Positions 1-7,842 of a DNA stretch of 64,000 bases are shown here, piece after piece. The stretch comes from Herbiconiux ginsengi (GTDB taxonomy: Bacteria; Actinomycetota; Actinomycetes; Actinomycetales; Microbacteriaceae), in NCBI RefSeq assembly GCF_900107435.1, contig NZ_FNPZ01000003.1, forward strand, positions 558,001 to 622,000, written 5' to 3'. The notes beneath the pieces were generated by a model that was not told the DNA's origin, did no database searches, and saw only the letters and a list, made by a program, of their open reading frames with translations. Numbering within the stretch: position 1 is the stretch's first letter; each line of letters opens with the position of its first letter. Position numbers and translations under genes: made by a program.

Positions 1-302
1 TCGACGTCCGCCAGCAGCAACCGCGGCTCGGTCCAACCGAACCTCTTCTTCGTTCGGGCGCACACGATCTGCCGGCCCATCCAATCGAACGCGACAGCGG
101 ATGCGTGTGGATCGGTGATCGACGGGAACGCCACGCGCACAGACTCGAGGAATTCCGGTCCCGAGGCGGCGTCATGAAACCGCAGCAGGCCTCTGTTGAA
201 TGAGCGTCCGCTGTAGCCGGCTCTTGCGAACTCATCCGTGAAGTAGCGCGGAGTATACGCAGGGCCGCCGTGGCTGATGTCGGCATCGAGGATGAGCTTC
301 AC
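1..302 (-). CDS. Tdi1/DUF1851-like immunity protein, C-terminus beyond window
   Basis: This reading frame starts at a GTG (302) and runs off the left edge, so only the first 100 codons are seen. There is a purine-rich GGGAG about 13 bases upstream, and an in-frame TAG further upstream rules out a longer form. The visible part contains GLLRFHDAASGPEF, then FPSI and AFDWMGRQIV. This resembles the conserved core of the DUF1851/GAD-like domain of Tdi1-type immunity proteins (R-x-H-x-A... then Y/F-D-W-L/M-G-R-Q). In that family the protein neutralises a partner toxin in the cytoplasm. No toxin gene is seen nearby. The call rests on motif memory. Confidence 0.55.
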   Translation of the reverse strand, partial: MKLILDADISHGGPAYTPRYFTDEFARAGYSGRSFNRGLLRFHDAASGPEFLESVRVAFPSITDPHASAVAFDWMGRQIVCARTKKRFGWTEPRLLLADV

Positions 303-352
303 ACGGACATTCTGCTCCCGGCCGGGACCATGCCGACAGCGGCTCTACTTCA

Positions 353-796
353 TCAGCTCAGAGTGAAGAGACCGCTGGTGGGGGAGTACCGCAAGATCGG
401 CGGACCACTTGCCCCTTCGTGAAGGATGATGACGTCTCCACCGAGGGCGTCGCCGAGCCTCTTCATGAGGTCGGCCAGCGCGTCCATCGCCGCCTGGTTG
501 ACGAACTCGCGCAAGTCGATGTCGAAGTACACCACTTCCGGGCCGGGAAAAAAGTTCACCTGTACTCCGACGGCCGGCCAAACCGCGATGCTCTCACCCT
601 CAGGAAGCTCGCGCCACGTCGGCGGGAGGGGTGAAACATGGTCGCGGCGAGTCACCTTCCAGCCGCTCGCGCGAAGCAACGCGAAAACGGCATCCCAATC
701 GTCTTCTGAGGTCCCGAGCACCTCGCCATCGGGAAGGATGCCTGGTTCTTCGCCGAATGCCGCCCGGAATCTCGTGTAGTCAATGCCTGACGTCAT
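353..796 (-). CDS. Hypothetical protein, 147 aa
   Basis: I do not recognise the family. The frame is open to 907, but the protein-like part starts at the ATG at 796 (MTSGIDYTRFRAAFG). It is a soluble alpha/beta protein without signal peptide or membrane segments. It has an acidic first half with several Trp, a middle AVWPAVGVQVNFFPG, and a helical end with FDIDLREFVNQAAM and DALADLMKRLGDALGG. Such small acidic orphan proteins next to known immunity families are often immunity proteins; that role is inferred from context only. It lies head-to-tail with the partial gene on its left, on the same strand, with a 50-bp gap. Confidence 0.55.
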   Translation of the reverse strand: MTSGIDYTRFRAAFGEEPGILPDGEVLGTSEDDWDAVFALLRASGWKVTRRDHVSPLPPTWRELPEGESIAVWPAVGVQVNFFPGPEVVYFDIDLREFVNQAAMDALADLMKRLGDALGGDVIILHEGASGPPILRYSPTSGLFTLS

Positions 797-935
797 ACCC
801 ACATCATTGCGCAGGTGAGGTGGTCTCAGCTGTGCATTCGAAGGTGCGACAGCACGGTGAGGCGAGCCGAAGCGGTGGACGGCCATGACGAACATGGCGG
901 GTTTCACCTCGTGGCGGCCTCGCTAGGCTCTGCGC

Positions 936-1245
936 ATGACCGTGCCGTCCGTTCGCTTCCTCCCGTTTTCGGATGGTCAGGGCGGCATGATCGAAGTATT
1001 CGACGGGGAAGCCGTCTTCGGTTGGCTCTATTACTCGCTCTACGGTGACGGCTCGGCCTGTATCGATACGGTGGAGGTCGTCGTCGTACCGTCGGCAGGG
1101 TTTGGCGAAGAGGATGCTCGAACTCCTGATCGAGCGACACCCAGGGGTCGTAATCTATCGCGCGGCGATTGCGACAGACGCGGGCCAGAAGCTCTTCGAC
1201 TCGCTGGCCGGTGCGCGTCCCGACTTGACGTTCGACTTGCACTGA
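936..1245 (+). pseudogene. Frameshifted GNAT-like N-acetyltransferase
   Basis: Two overlapping plus-strand frames together make one protein. The first (start ATG 936) gives MTVPSVRFLPFSDGQGG followed by the beta-strands FGWLYYSLYGDGS and IDTVEVVVVPS. The second, entered near 1085-1095, gives YRRQGLAKRMLELLIERHP and ends GQKLFDSLAGARPDLTFDLH at 1245. R-R-Q-G-L-A is the acetyl-CoA pyrophosphate loop (Q/R-x-x-G-x-G/A) of the GNAT fold and follows directly on the strand ending VVV. The first frame reads on into Arg-rich nonsense. The break lies in a GTC/GTA repeat tract, so a small indel is likely. It may be a true pseudogene or a sequencing error. Confidence 0.6.
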
Positions 1246-1391
1246 ACGGGACCTTCAGAGCAATCACGCTTCTGGTCCTAATCCCACTTAGCGCGCATCC
1301 GGAGCAGTAGTCGTGGCTCGGGCGTCATCGGGTCGTGCGTCGATGGGCCAACGAGAAGACAGTCGGAGCAGAAACGGGCGTGACCTCGGTG

Positions 1392-1817
1392 CTAGTCGTC
1401 CCGATCGTGTGCGCCGTCGGACTCGAGATAGACGGTGGCATAGACGTCGACGCCGAGCGCGGCGATCGCACGCAAAAGCTCAGCAGGAAGCACGAAGCCA
1501 CCCTGCGTCGAATCGGAATCCGCAGACCACCAGATGGCCACATCGCAGTCCGCCGGAAGATTCTGGATGTTCTCCGCCACGGGACTGATGAGAGATACGA
1601 GCTCCGCTAGCGCAGCCTTGCCGGTTTGGTCCGTTGCGGTGTTCTCAGCCCGCGGTCCATCGATGCTCCAGTGATGATGAGAGCGCGGCTTCCCGAGGCG
1701 GCGTTCTGAACCGGCGTGAGCAACGGTGGTCGGAATAAGACCAAGAATCTCTGAGATTCGCTCCGGAGTGGTCGCGGTGGAGTTCACGGAGAAGGTCGCG
1801 CGTCCCCACTGGATCAT
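1392..1817 (-). CDS. DUF4279 domain protein
   Basis: The 141-residue protein follows the DUF4279 pattern: an N-terminal strand, then TTPERISEILGLIPTTVAHAG (I-x-x-x-L-G-x-x-P-T-x-x-x-x-G), a central HHHWSIDGP, a helix with Leu repeats (ALAELVSLISPVAENIQNL), and a C-terminal strand-helix-strand ending VDVYATVYLES. The biochemical role of the family is unknown; it is frequent among orphan immunity-type genes. The start is the ATG at 1817, 19 bases after the stop of the 53-aa membrane protein, so the two are probably cotranscribed. Confidence 0.65.
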   Translation of the reverse strand: MIQWGRATFSVNSTATTPERISEILGLIPTTVAHAGSERRLGKPRSHHHWSIDGPRAENTATDQTGKAALAELVSLISPVAENIQNLPADCDVAIWWSADSDSTQGGFVLPAELLRAIAALGVDVYATVYLESDGAHDRDD

Positions 1818-1836
1818 GCTGTCGTCGACCGCGGTC

Positions 1837-1998
1837 TCATTTCATCCTGTAGTTCAGGTCCAACCCGTCTTTGCTGGGCTTGGTGTGGTAGTTGATGACA
1901 TGCTTCCAGATGGCTTTCTGAAAGGCGATCATCCCAGCGACCAAGCCGAGCGCGAGCGCGAAGGCGACGACTGACAAGACGATCCCACCGAGGGTCAT
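1837..1998 (-). CDS. Small single-pass membrane protein, 53 aa
   Basis: This short gene starts with ATG at 1998 and ends TGA at 1837. It encodes MTLGGIVLSVVAFALALG..., one membrane-spanning helix over about residues 5-26, then a basic, soluble C-terminal tail with IWKHVINYHTKPSKDG. Positive charges follow the helix, so the tail is probably cytoplasmic. The gene sits 19 bases upstream of the DUF4279 gene on the same strand. No family was recognised; the clear hydrophobic/charged division and tight spacing argue that it is real. Confidence 0.5.
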   Translation of the reverse strand: MTLGGIVLSVVAFALALGLVAGMIAFQKAIWKHVINYHTKPSKDGLDLNYRMK

Positions 1999-2207
1999 GG
2001 GTGGAGTCTATCGCCGGACCCTGTACTTCATGATTAGCGTCGTGAGGAGGTCACGCACATTCCGTTCTTCTCCCTCTCTCGGTCTGGGGAGTTGTATGCC
2101 GCGAGGCAGAATGAGTTGACCCGGACGAACAGCGAATGACCCCCGCACTCGAACCATCGAGTGGGTTCCTGCGCCGGGCCCGGGCACGTTCCGAGGAGAA
2201 TTCGCCC

Positions 2208-2556
2208 ATGACAACTGCCATTGAAGAGCTTCGACGTGAAGTAGCAGCCGCCATCGAGCTTCTAGAGGAGTGTGGACATCCTCAGCCCGCCGACTGGTTC
2301 CGCGAGAAGGATCGAATCTTGGCGGCCCCCCGACGTCGATGGGATACACCTGGCCACCGCGAAGATCCTCGCGGCTTCGGCAGCGGGCATGGGCCGGCCG
2401 CTGGAGGCGATCTATCCGACGCCGCAGTCAGGTATCTCGTTTAGGGAGGCGGAGAGGCGCCGCGATCGAATCATCGACTCGATGTGGCAGATCTCGTTGC
2501 GGATGGCCGCATCCGAAGGATCACATCTCCAACACCCGACCGAACCACGACCCTGA
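2208..2556 (+). pseudogene. Hypothetical helical protein interrupted by a C6-tract frameshift
   Basis: A well-placed start (ATG 2208, GAGGAG about 10 bases upstream) opens MTTAIEELRREVAAAIELLE and continues to FREKDRILAA. At the run of six C around 2325 the frame changes, and the protein continues as DVDGIHLATAKILAASAAG..., RRRDRIIDSMWQISLRMAAS, ending at 2556. Removing one C joins the two halves into a coherent, highly helical protein of about 115 residues. The unshifted frame gives Arg/Gly-rich nonsense. The tract could be a slippage site, an inactivating mutation or a sequencing error. No family was recognised. Confidence 0.55.
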
Positions 2557-2617
2557 CAGCGGGACCACCGGACTGACATTCGCGACCGCACACCTGCCGC
2601 TCCGCTAGATTTCCGAT

Positions 2618-3124
2618 ATGCCGATCTTCCGACGACACTCGAGCTACACCGGCGAGTGGAGCGGCGGCCGTATCCAGCCATCCTCGTTGGCCAGCCAGGC
2701 CGATTCGGAGGTCTGGCTCGCGCTTCCCAACGACAATGAGGGGGAGCAGGTTTGGGAAGCTCTGAACGCTCAAACCATCGATACCGACCTCCTGGAGCTT
2801 CGAGCGGTTCCTGCGCTGGCGTACGGCGTCAGGTTCGGTGATCGAGTGTCCGTGGTTGGCGCGGGCGACAACGCTCTCGTCGTGGACGCCATACGAGAGC
2901 GCAGCAGCTTCGTTACGTTCAGGATCTGGATCGGCGAGGATGTCGCGCCCTCCCTCACATGGAGACCCCTCGCGGAAGCTCTCGCGCAGCTTGGCTGTCT
3001 CGTTGACGTGTATTCGACGAGGTTGATCGCGGTCGCATGCGCTGAACCCGACGTCGGCACGGTTCGCGCAGTTCTTGAAGCACAGGCGGACGCGTCGGGC
3101 CTGGTGTGGGAGCAGAGCGCGTAG
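2618..3124 (+). CDS. DUF4265 domain protein
   Basis: A 168-residue soluble protein that follows the DUF4265 layout. An E-Q-V-W-E-A-L segment (about residues 43-49) is followed by LELRAVPALAYGVRFGDRVSV, in which the small-residue P-A-L-A-Y-G-V and G-D-x-V are typical. A basic stretch (VTFRIWIGE) comes where the family has its S/T-x-R, and the C-terminal strand IAVACAEPDVGTVRAVLEAQ is typical too. The family has no defined activity and is common in immunity-rich loci. The ATG start follows an A/T-rich stretch without a strong ribosome site. It is convergent with the next minus-strand gene. Confidence 0.6.
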   Translation: MPIFRRHSSYTGEWSGGRIQPSSLASQADSEVWLALPNDNEGEQVWEALNAQTIDTDLLELRAVPALAYGVRFGDRVSVVGAGDNALVVDAIRERSSFVTFRIWIGEDVAPSLTWRPLAEALAQLGCLVDVYSTRLIAVACAEPDVGTVRAVLEAQADASGLVWEQSA

Positions 3125-3168
3125 CGACACACAGACCTGCTATTGGTCTCACGCGATCCCTGTGGCAC

Positions 3169-3642
3169 TCACTCAGCCGGCGTCACGACGTCGTGCAGCG
3201 ATACGCCAGATCTGCGGTCACGCCGCGCGAACCGGAACTTGACGTCGGGACTCCATAGCCGACGCTCGCCTCCCGCTACCGAATGCCGGCTAGAGCGCGT
3301 TTCCGCGAGCCACATCGCGCGGAAGTCCCCTTCGCCTGCCTCGAAGCGCACCAAGGCGAGCCCACCCCGGCCCTCAGATGACTCGACTTCGATCCAGCTC
3401 AGCGAATCGTACGTGGGAAGGTCGAAGTCGTACCGCGCAAGGGGTGCTGCTCTCCGATTGGCTGGGTCCAGAAAGATCGGTGACTCGACGAACACGCGAA
3501 AGGCCATGTCGACCAGCCGCTCCCAATCGTCGTGAGTATCCTCGTCACGCCAACTGAGATGCGCTCGTTCGGCAGCCGGAATCAAGGACAGAACCGCGTC
3601 TCGGAACGTCGCGATCAATTCCCCAATTTCGAACGAAATCAT
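3169..3642 (-). CDS. Hypothetical protein, 157 aa
   Basis: No family was recognised. The start chosen is the ATG at 3642 (MISFEIGELIATFRDAVLSL); a GTG six codons upstream (3660) is also possible. The protein begins with an amphipathic helix, has a Trp/Asp-rich segment (SWRDEDTHDDWERLVDMAF), a beta-rich centre (YDFDLPTYDSLSWIEVES, then GGLALVRFEAGEGDFRAMWL) and a basic C-terminus. It is soluble, with no signal peptide. Its length, isolation and surroundings resemble orphan immunity genes, but nothing in the sequence proves this. Confidence 0.55.
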   Translation of the reverse strand: MISFEIGELIATFRDAVLSLIPAAERAHLSWRDEDTHDDWERLVDMAFRVFVESPIFLDPANRRAAPLARYDFDLPTYDSLSWIEVESSEGRGGLALVRFEAGEGDFRAMWLAETRSSRHSVAGGERRLWSPDVKFRFARRDRRSGVSLHDVVTPAE

Positions 3643-3691
3643 TTCCTCAGATGTCCCCACCTGGTGAGTCTAGGCGCCCAAACCGGGCCCA

Positions 3692-3937
3692 CTAGTCTCT
3701 GCCGCGCCGCTCCACATGGACGACTACGATTCCCGCTGCCATCAGCGATGCTCCGAAAGCAGGCAACACTGAACCTATGAATCGCACGATGACCTCGATC
3801 GCCACCAGCGTTCCCTGGCCCGATTGAGTGCTGGCGTTCAACACTGAATATCCGATCGTCGGAATCCCCACCACGAGTGCCGCGGACAGGATGATCATTC
3901 CTGCTCCGAGGATGACCATGCGTCTTCCGATATTCAT
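3692..3937 (-). CDS. Two-helix small membrane protein, 81 aa
   Basis: The ATG at 3937 is preceded at good spacing by GGAAGG, so it is preferred over the GTG four codons upstream. The protein MNIGRRMVILGAGMIILSAA... has two membrane helices (about residues 6-26 and 47-71), an N-terminal basic pair and a C-terminal HVERRGRD tail, which suggests both ends are cytoplasmic. The family is not recognised. It is divergent from the secreted-protein gene at 4064, with a 126-bp intergenic region that presumably holds both promoters. Confidence 0.55.
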   Translation of the reverse strand: MNIGRRMVILGAGMIILSAALVVGIPTIGYSVLNASTQSGQGTLVAIEVIVRFIGSVLPAFGASLMAAGIVVVHVERRGRD

Positions 3938-4063
3938 GATGCCTTCCACTCACTTTGCACAGTTTTCGATGTGGGGCTTGCGTTCCTTCAATACCGCGAG
4001 GATGCTTCACCTCATGCTGAGTGATCCTCAGTAATAGCATATCGATCTGGAAGGCACACACAA

Positions 4064-4693
4064 ATGAAGCGGACTAGAGGAAACACCAACCGCCTGGCAA
4101 TCACAGCAGCCATCATTGGCGCGACAATGATCGCCCTGACGGCGGCGCCTGCAGCATTCGCGAGTCAGAATGACTCGTCGGAAGGTGGACAGTCATCAAC
4201 TGGCACACTCGATCCCCTGACCTATGAAGGCAGTGTGATCGTAGCCACAACAGCCGGCGACGTCCTGACAACAGTGCACGCCGGCGAACTCCCTGAAGTC
4301 GCCGCCAGCATCCGCGCCCGAGTTGCCGCCGGAACATTGGATCCGACTACTGCGGGCGAGGCAGACGGGGTCCAGCCGCTCAAGTCCGGCGGTTGCCACG
4401 ACTGGGCGAACGCTGTGGCTGGAGCGTTCTCCTACGCTGAATCAACCACGGGGTGCGCCGTCATCGGCTATCCGGGTTACAACCGCGTCTACAACTGGTC
4501 GAACAAGTCTGGGGTTCAGCTGTGCGTCCAGGCCAAGAGTTTCAAGAGCCCTGGAGGTATGGCTTGGACCGCGATCGGTTGTCAGGGTGGCAAAGACGTT
4601 TCGGTTTCGTGGGGGAACACGTTCGCCTACACGCAGGTGCGTGGACAATCGCTTTCGTCGGTGACGGGTGCTGCTTACATCTGGTGGGACTGA
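4064..4693 (+). CDS. Secreted four-cysteine protein, 209 aa
   Basis: The ATG at 4064 has GGAAGG 9 bases upstream. The N-terminus is a Sec signal peptide (basic MKRTRGNTNR, hydrophobic AITAAIIGATMIALTAA, probable cleavage after AFA-S near residue 34). The mature part has a Ser/Thr/Gly linker, a helical region (LPEVAASIRARVAAG) and a C-terminal domain with four Cys (C-H-D-W, C-A-V-I, C-V-Q-A, C-Q-G-G), which could form two disulfides, and many aromatic residues, ending YIWWD. I do not recognise the family. An exported effector, bacteriocin-like or surface-binding role is possible but unproven. A strong hairpin follows at 4733. Confidence 0.6.
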   Translation: MKRTRGNTNRLAITAAIIGATMIALTAAPAAFASQNDSSEGGQSSTGTLDPLTYEGSVIVATTAGDVLTTVHAGELPEVAASIRARVAAGTLDPTTAGEADGVQPLKSGGCHDWANAVAGAFSYAESTTGCAVIGYPGYNRVYNWSNKSGVQLCVQAKSFKSPGGMAWTAIGCQGGKDVSVSWGNTFAYTQVRGQSLSSVTGAAYIWWD

Positions 4694-4732
4694 TCATCGA
4701 GGAGTCCGGCCCGCGAGTGACCGTGGCATGAC

Positions 4733-4799
4733 GGGCGGTCGGATGGCTCGGTGGGCCTGTCAAAAGGATGCCCCGACGGCCCGGCCATCCGACCGTCCC
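4733..4799. terminator. Bidirectional hairpin between convergent genes
   Basis: GGTCGGATGGC at 4737-4747 pairs perfectly with GCCATCCGACC at 4784-4794, and flanking GGGC/GTCCC lengthens the stem with one bulge. The hairpin lies in the 278-bp convergent region between the secreted-protein gene (ends 4693) and the minus-strand gene ending at 4972, which is the usual place for a two-way terminator. There is no clear T-run. The rest of this intergenic region holds no gene that I can see. Confidence 0.55.
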
Positions 4800-4971
4800 A
4801 ACGGCCAGCGGAAAGTCGAGCTCTGAGCACTCCCAATGAACGGGGGCGGGCTCCACATCACCAAAGTTCCGTCTTGGTTCCAACTGAAGAGAAGGCGCGC
4901 GTGCGGACCTCGGTGCGGATGTCGCTGGCTCCAGGGAGTCCTGGGTCTCCGTCGAACGCGAGTGGAGACTT

Positions 4972-5331
4972 CTATCGCGGCACAACCTCAGAGGGTGTGG
5001 GCAGTTTCGTGGGCATCTCGTCGGTCATCCAGTAGTACTCGAAGCTGCTGATTCTGCCCTCGGTAAGCCAGACCACAACCCCGCCGGTGCAGGTGTCGCC
5101 CTCGTACACGTCGCGGTCCGTCGGCGCGAGAATTCCGTTGGGCCGAGGGATCAGCGGACGGTCTAAGTCGACCGCGATATCGAAACTCTTCGAGCCGGTG
5201 AACCACCAGCCTTCATGCGTGGCCGTATCGAGCTGGAGTCGCGCTTGCTCTGCCCCTTCCCATTCGCCTTCGAGGAGGGATGCGAGGAGCGCATGCTCCT
5301 CTGAGGTGAGAGGTCGAGATGGTGCCGTCAC
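4972..5331 (-). CDS. Conserved-type hypothetical protein, 119 aa
   Basis: Small acidic soluble protein beginning with a helix (LTSEEHALLASLLEGEWEGAEQARLQLDTA). It continues through strands (SFDIAVDLDRP, VVVWLTEGRISSFEYYWMTDEMP) to LPTPSEVV. The ending pattern, a short strand with a descriptive E-Y-x-W then D-E-M-P-x-x-L-P, is one I associate with small actinobacterial orphan proteins of unknown function. Its ATG overlaps the stop of the gene at 5328 by four bases (ATGA), so the two form a translationally coupled pair. Confidence 0.55.
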   Translation of the reverse strand: MTAPSRPLTSEEHALLASLLEGEWEGAEQARLQLDTATHEGWWFTGSKSFDIAVDLDRPLIPRPNGILAPTDRDVYEGDTCTGGVVVWLTEGRISSFEYYWMTDEMPTKLPTPSEVVPR

Positions 5332-5741
5332 TCGTCGACGTCGACTTCGCTCGGAGCGCCGGCCCTGAAAATCGCAACACCGCCGCCCGGGGTCGCCACT
5401 GCCATCTCGCCGCTCCCACGGGTCAGCGCCCAGGCCTCGAAATTGATGTCCGAAGCAACGTTCACCGTGAAGCCGTTCGAGAATCTCAGTTCGAGCCTTC
5501 CGTCATCGAAGCAGTCGCCGTCGACGTATGCCTGGTGCAGCTCCAGTAGTTCGTCCGCGCGGCTCGGCTGCTCAGGGTCGATCATTCGAGTCTCAGCGTC
5601 GAGGCCGATGAGCTGAAAGGGTGTCTCGATCCGGATTTCGCTGCCCTCGGTCACGATGGTGAACCCGAAATCGAAGCGCAACTGGGTGACGAGTTCGCCG
5701 CGGATAGAAAGGACGACTTCGCCGCTCGTGGGATCGGTCAT
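5328..5741 (-). CDS. DUF6188-like protein, 137 aa
   Basis: Starts with ATG at 5741. The sequence has the beta-strand pattern of DUF6188 proteins: VVLSIRGELVTQLRFDFGFTIV, then EGSEIRIETPFQLIG (dG-x-x-I-x-I-E-x-P-F), a helix containing SRADELLELHQA, then GRLELRFSNGFTVNVASD. This family is uncharacterised and common next to other immunity-like genes. It is the first gene of a two-gene operon with the 119-aa protein (ATGA overlap). No membrane segment or signal is present. Confidence 0.55.
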   Translation of the reverse strand: MTDPTSGEVVLSIRGELVTQLRFDFGFTIVTEGSEIRIETPFQLIGLDAETRMIDPEQPSRADELLELHQAYVDGDCFDDGRLELRFSNGFTVNVASDINFEAWALTRGSGEMAVATPGGGVAIFRAGAPSEVDVDE

Positions 5742-5748
5742 CTGGTCA

Positions 5749-6312
5749 TTATGGCGCTGTCGGGCTGCTCGTCTGGTCTATTGCGCGCCCATCGATTCTC
5801 ACGCTGGGAAGCCAGGTCGAGAGAGAAGCTCCGAGAGTTCGGATGAGTCGGTCGCCCATGACGCACAGGGTGCGCTCCCACGGGTGGCCGAACGTTCCTT
5901 CGCGCAGATCGGTGGTCAGGAATGCGTAGTAGTCGCCGTCCGGAAAGACAGCGGGGTAGTGGCTGAACGGGCTGTCGTACTCGAGGTTGGAGGCTTCATC
6001 CGTCGGAGAGAACGACCATGTCGGGTGCTGCCAGTCGAGAACAACCATCGGCTCGCCGGCGAGCGCCCAGATGAAGCACCGCCGCGCTTCATTGTTGATG
6101 GCGCGCGCGGCTGCGGCTCGCGGTGCTCCGTCGGGAATTGTCGAGAGATCGAAGGTGATTGACGGGGCGGGTTCGTGGATCGCCGGCCACGTCGAGGGAG
6201 ATACGCCCGGCCGGAACCGGTAGAGCTCGTCGAAGGCATTCCAGCTATTCTCGGCAGCGAGATCGTCGAGTTGTCGCCATCCAGCTCGATCCTGACGGCC
6301 GTCATTGCGCAT
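5749..6312 (-). CDS. DUF2716 family protein, 187 aa
   Basis: The protein matches DUF2716 well: W-R-Q-L...W-N-A-F-D-E-L-Y-R-F-R-P-G-V near the N-terminus, then TWPAIHEPAPSITFDLST, then VVLDWQHPTWSFSP, and near the C-terminus PDGDYYAFLTTDLREGTFGH followed by P-W-E-R-T-L-C-V-M-G. The L-D-W-Q-H and G-D-Y-Y-x-F-L...G-T-F-G-H-P-W-E blocks are the family signatures. Function is unknown. The start chosen is the ATG at 6312 (MRNDGRQ); a TTG six codons upstream is less likely. Its stop lies 7 bases from the start of the DUF6188 gene, so all three minus-strand genes here may be one transcript. Confidence 0.75.
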   Translation of the reverse strand: MRNDGRQDRAGWRQLDDLAAENSWNAFDELYRFRPGVSPSTWPAIHEPAPSITFDLSTIPDGAPRAAAARAINNEARRCFIWALAGEPMVVLDWQHPTWSFSPTDEASNLEYDSPFSHYPAVFPDGDYYAFLTTDLREGTFGHPWERTLCVMGDRLIRTLGASLSTWLPSVRIDGRAIDQTSSPTAP

Positions 6313-6451
6313 GACGGAAACGATAGCCAATAGCTAACCTGCGGCGACATCCTCACACAAGAAGGCGACAGTCAAGCGGTTCGCGCTGCGTTCGCTTACA
6401 TATGTCGCGTGGCTGGCAGGATGTGGTTGGTAACTGAATGGGGGAGCGACC

Positions 6452-6907
6452 GTGCTGGCTCGTTACAGCAGCGAAGAAATTCGCCGGGCTTGGGCGGAAC
6501 TCATCGCCGTCCACATCTCGGTCGGATCACCCAGATTCGAGTTCTTCCGCAACGCAATAGCAACGGGCGGTTGGTCGGACGACGGAACGAACGATCCGGT
6601 CTACTGGGATGACTGGATCACCGCTCTGTTCGAAGGCCGTGGCATCCGCTGGGCCGATCGAAAGCCTGACGGTGAAAGGCGATTGGGCATGCAGCGGGTG
6701 ATTCTTGCCACGGGAGAAGTCTCCGAGGTGGAGGTCCGCGAGGGACTGGACACCGAATGGGTGTCAGACCCTCACTCGACCGTTGGCGGGTTGACCGAGG
6801 TCCAGGGTCTCCGTGCTTTGGAGCTGCTTCTCGACGTCGAGTGGGCAGAGGGCCGCACTGATTTGGTCGAGCTCCGTGAGCGGTTGTTGAGGGGAGTGCT
6901 GCGGTGA
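6452..6907 (+). CDS. Hypothetical protein, 151 aa
   Basis: Starts with GTG at 6452, preceded by GGGGGAGCG. The protein is acidic and rich in Trp and Arg. It has an N-terminal helix (SSEEIRRAWAELIAVHIS), a WSDDGTNDPVYWDDWITALF motif, a beta-rich centre (GMQRVILATGEVSEVEVREG) and a C-terminal helical pair (RALELLLDVEWAEGRTDLVE). No family was recognised. The stop overlaps the GTG of the next gene (GTGA at 6904-6907), so the two are coupled and likely act together or share regulation. Confidence 0.55.
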   Translation: MLARYSSEEIRRAWAELIAVHISVGSPRFEFFRNAIATGGWSDDGTNDPVYWDDWITALFEGRGIRWADRKPDGERRLGMQRVILATGEVSEVEVREGLDTEWVSDPHSTVGGLTEVQGLRALELLLDVEWAEGRTDLVELRERLLRGVLR

Positions 6908-7746
6908 TCGTTCGGTGTGATCGCATCGGGTCGAGCGCTTCGCTGACCGTCGGCGTCGAATACCCGGTGATCGAGTCTAATTCCGCACCAGACGGACGGG
7001 GTTGGATTCGCATCATCAACGACGAGGGAGAACCGCCGATATACCCGGCATCGCTGTTCAGCGTGGTCGACGACTCTGCGCCACCGAATTGGATCACGAC
7101 CGTTCGAGGTGATGGAGCGGTGAGCACGGCTCCGGCGTCCTGGGGCGAACCTGGGTTTTGGGAAGCCTTCTTCGACAGCGATCCCGTCGCACTGAATGTC
7201 TACTACGACGAACTCGCCACCATTCTGGAAGGCCATCCCGACTGGTGGGACAAAGCCCAGATCCACCCTGGCGATCGGATCGAGCGCGAATCGATCGAGA
7301 TCGCGATGGATTACGGCCAGTTCACGATCTCGGGTGGGGGAGAGTCCGACCCGGTCGCCCTCGTCGAGGCGGCCATCGCCTCCCCGCCCAGCACTGACGA
7401 CGGGCACACCATCCTCGTTCTGAGTCCGCATCAGAACAACTTCGCGATGCCGATCGACATCGAGCTGTGGAACGGCCGCCCGCGGGACGATCGTCGTGAT
7501 TGGGAACAGGTCTCCGAGCATGCGCTCGCGGTGGACGCCGCAGGAATCCTCATCGCCTCCCCGACGCTCGACGAGCATCGATACGCGCTCGCCGCGGGCG
7601 ACTACCTCGTGGAGATCAGCGGTCGCGGTTTCGTTGCGATCGGCTGGCCCGGCACGACGAACCCCAATGACACGTGGCGGATTCGACTCTGGCCGCGACT
7701 GGGTCAGAGGCTCGGGCCGGCCAAGACCTGGGATGGGCCAAACTGA
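6904..7746 (+). CDS. Hypothetical two-domain protein, 280 aa
   Basis: Second gene of a coupled pair (GTGA overlap). The first about 65 residues look like a small beta-barrel (SLTVGVEYPVIESN, GWIRIINDEGEPPIYPASLF). A helical middle (GFWEAFFDSDPVALNVYYDE) is followed by a beta-rich C-terminal half with MPIDIELWNGRPRDD, LAAGDYLVEISGRGF and WRIRLWPR. It has no signal peptide or membrane span. I do not recognise either domain. Its context among immunity-type families suggests a cytoplasmic protective or regulatory role, but this is inference. Confidence 0.55.
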   Translation: MIVRCDRIGSSASLTVGVEYPVIESNSAPDGRGWIRIINDEGEPPIYPASLFSVVDDSAPPNWITTVRGDGAVSTAPASWGEPGFWEAFFDSDPVALNVYYDELATILEGHPDWWDKAQIHPGDRIERESIEIAMDYGQFTISGGGESDPVALVEAAIASPPSTDDGHTILVLSPHQNNFAMPIDIELWNGRPRDDRRDWEQVSEHALAVDAAGILIASPTLDEHRYALAAGDYLVEISGRGFVAIGWPGTTNPNDTWRIRLWPRLGQRLGPAKTWDGPN

Positions 7747-7842
7747 TTCTCGTCGCCGACGCTATGGTCGCGTTCACGCGGGCCCGGTGAGAGTCGCTTC
7801 CAACCCTTTCGCCTGGAACTCGATAAGGCCGCGGAGTAGCCC

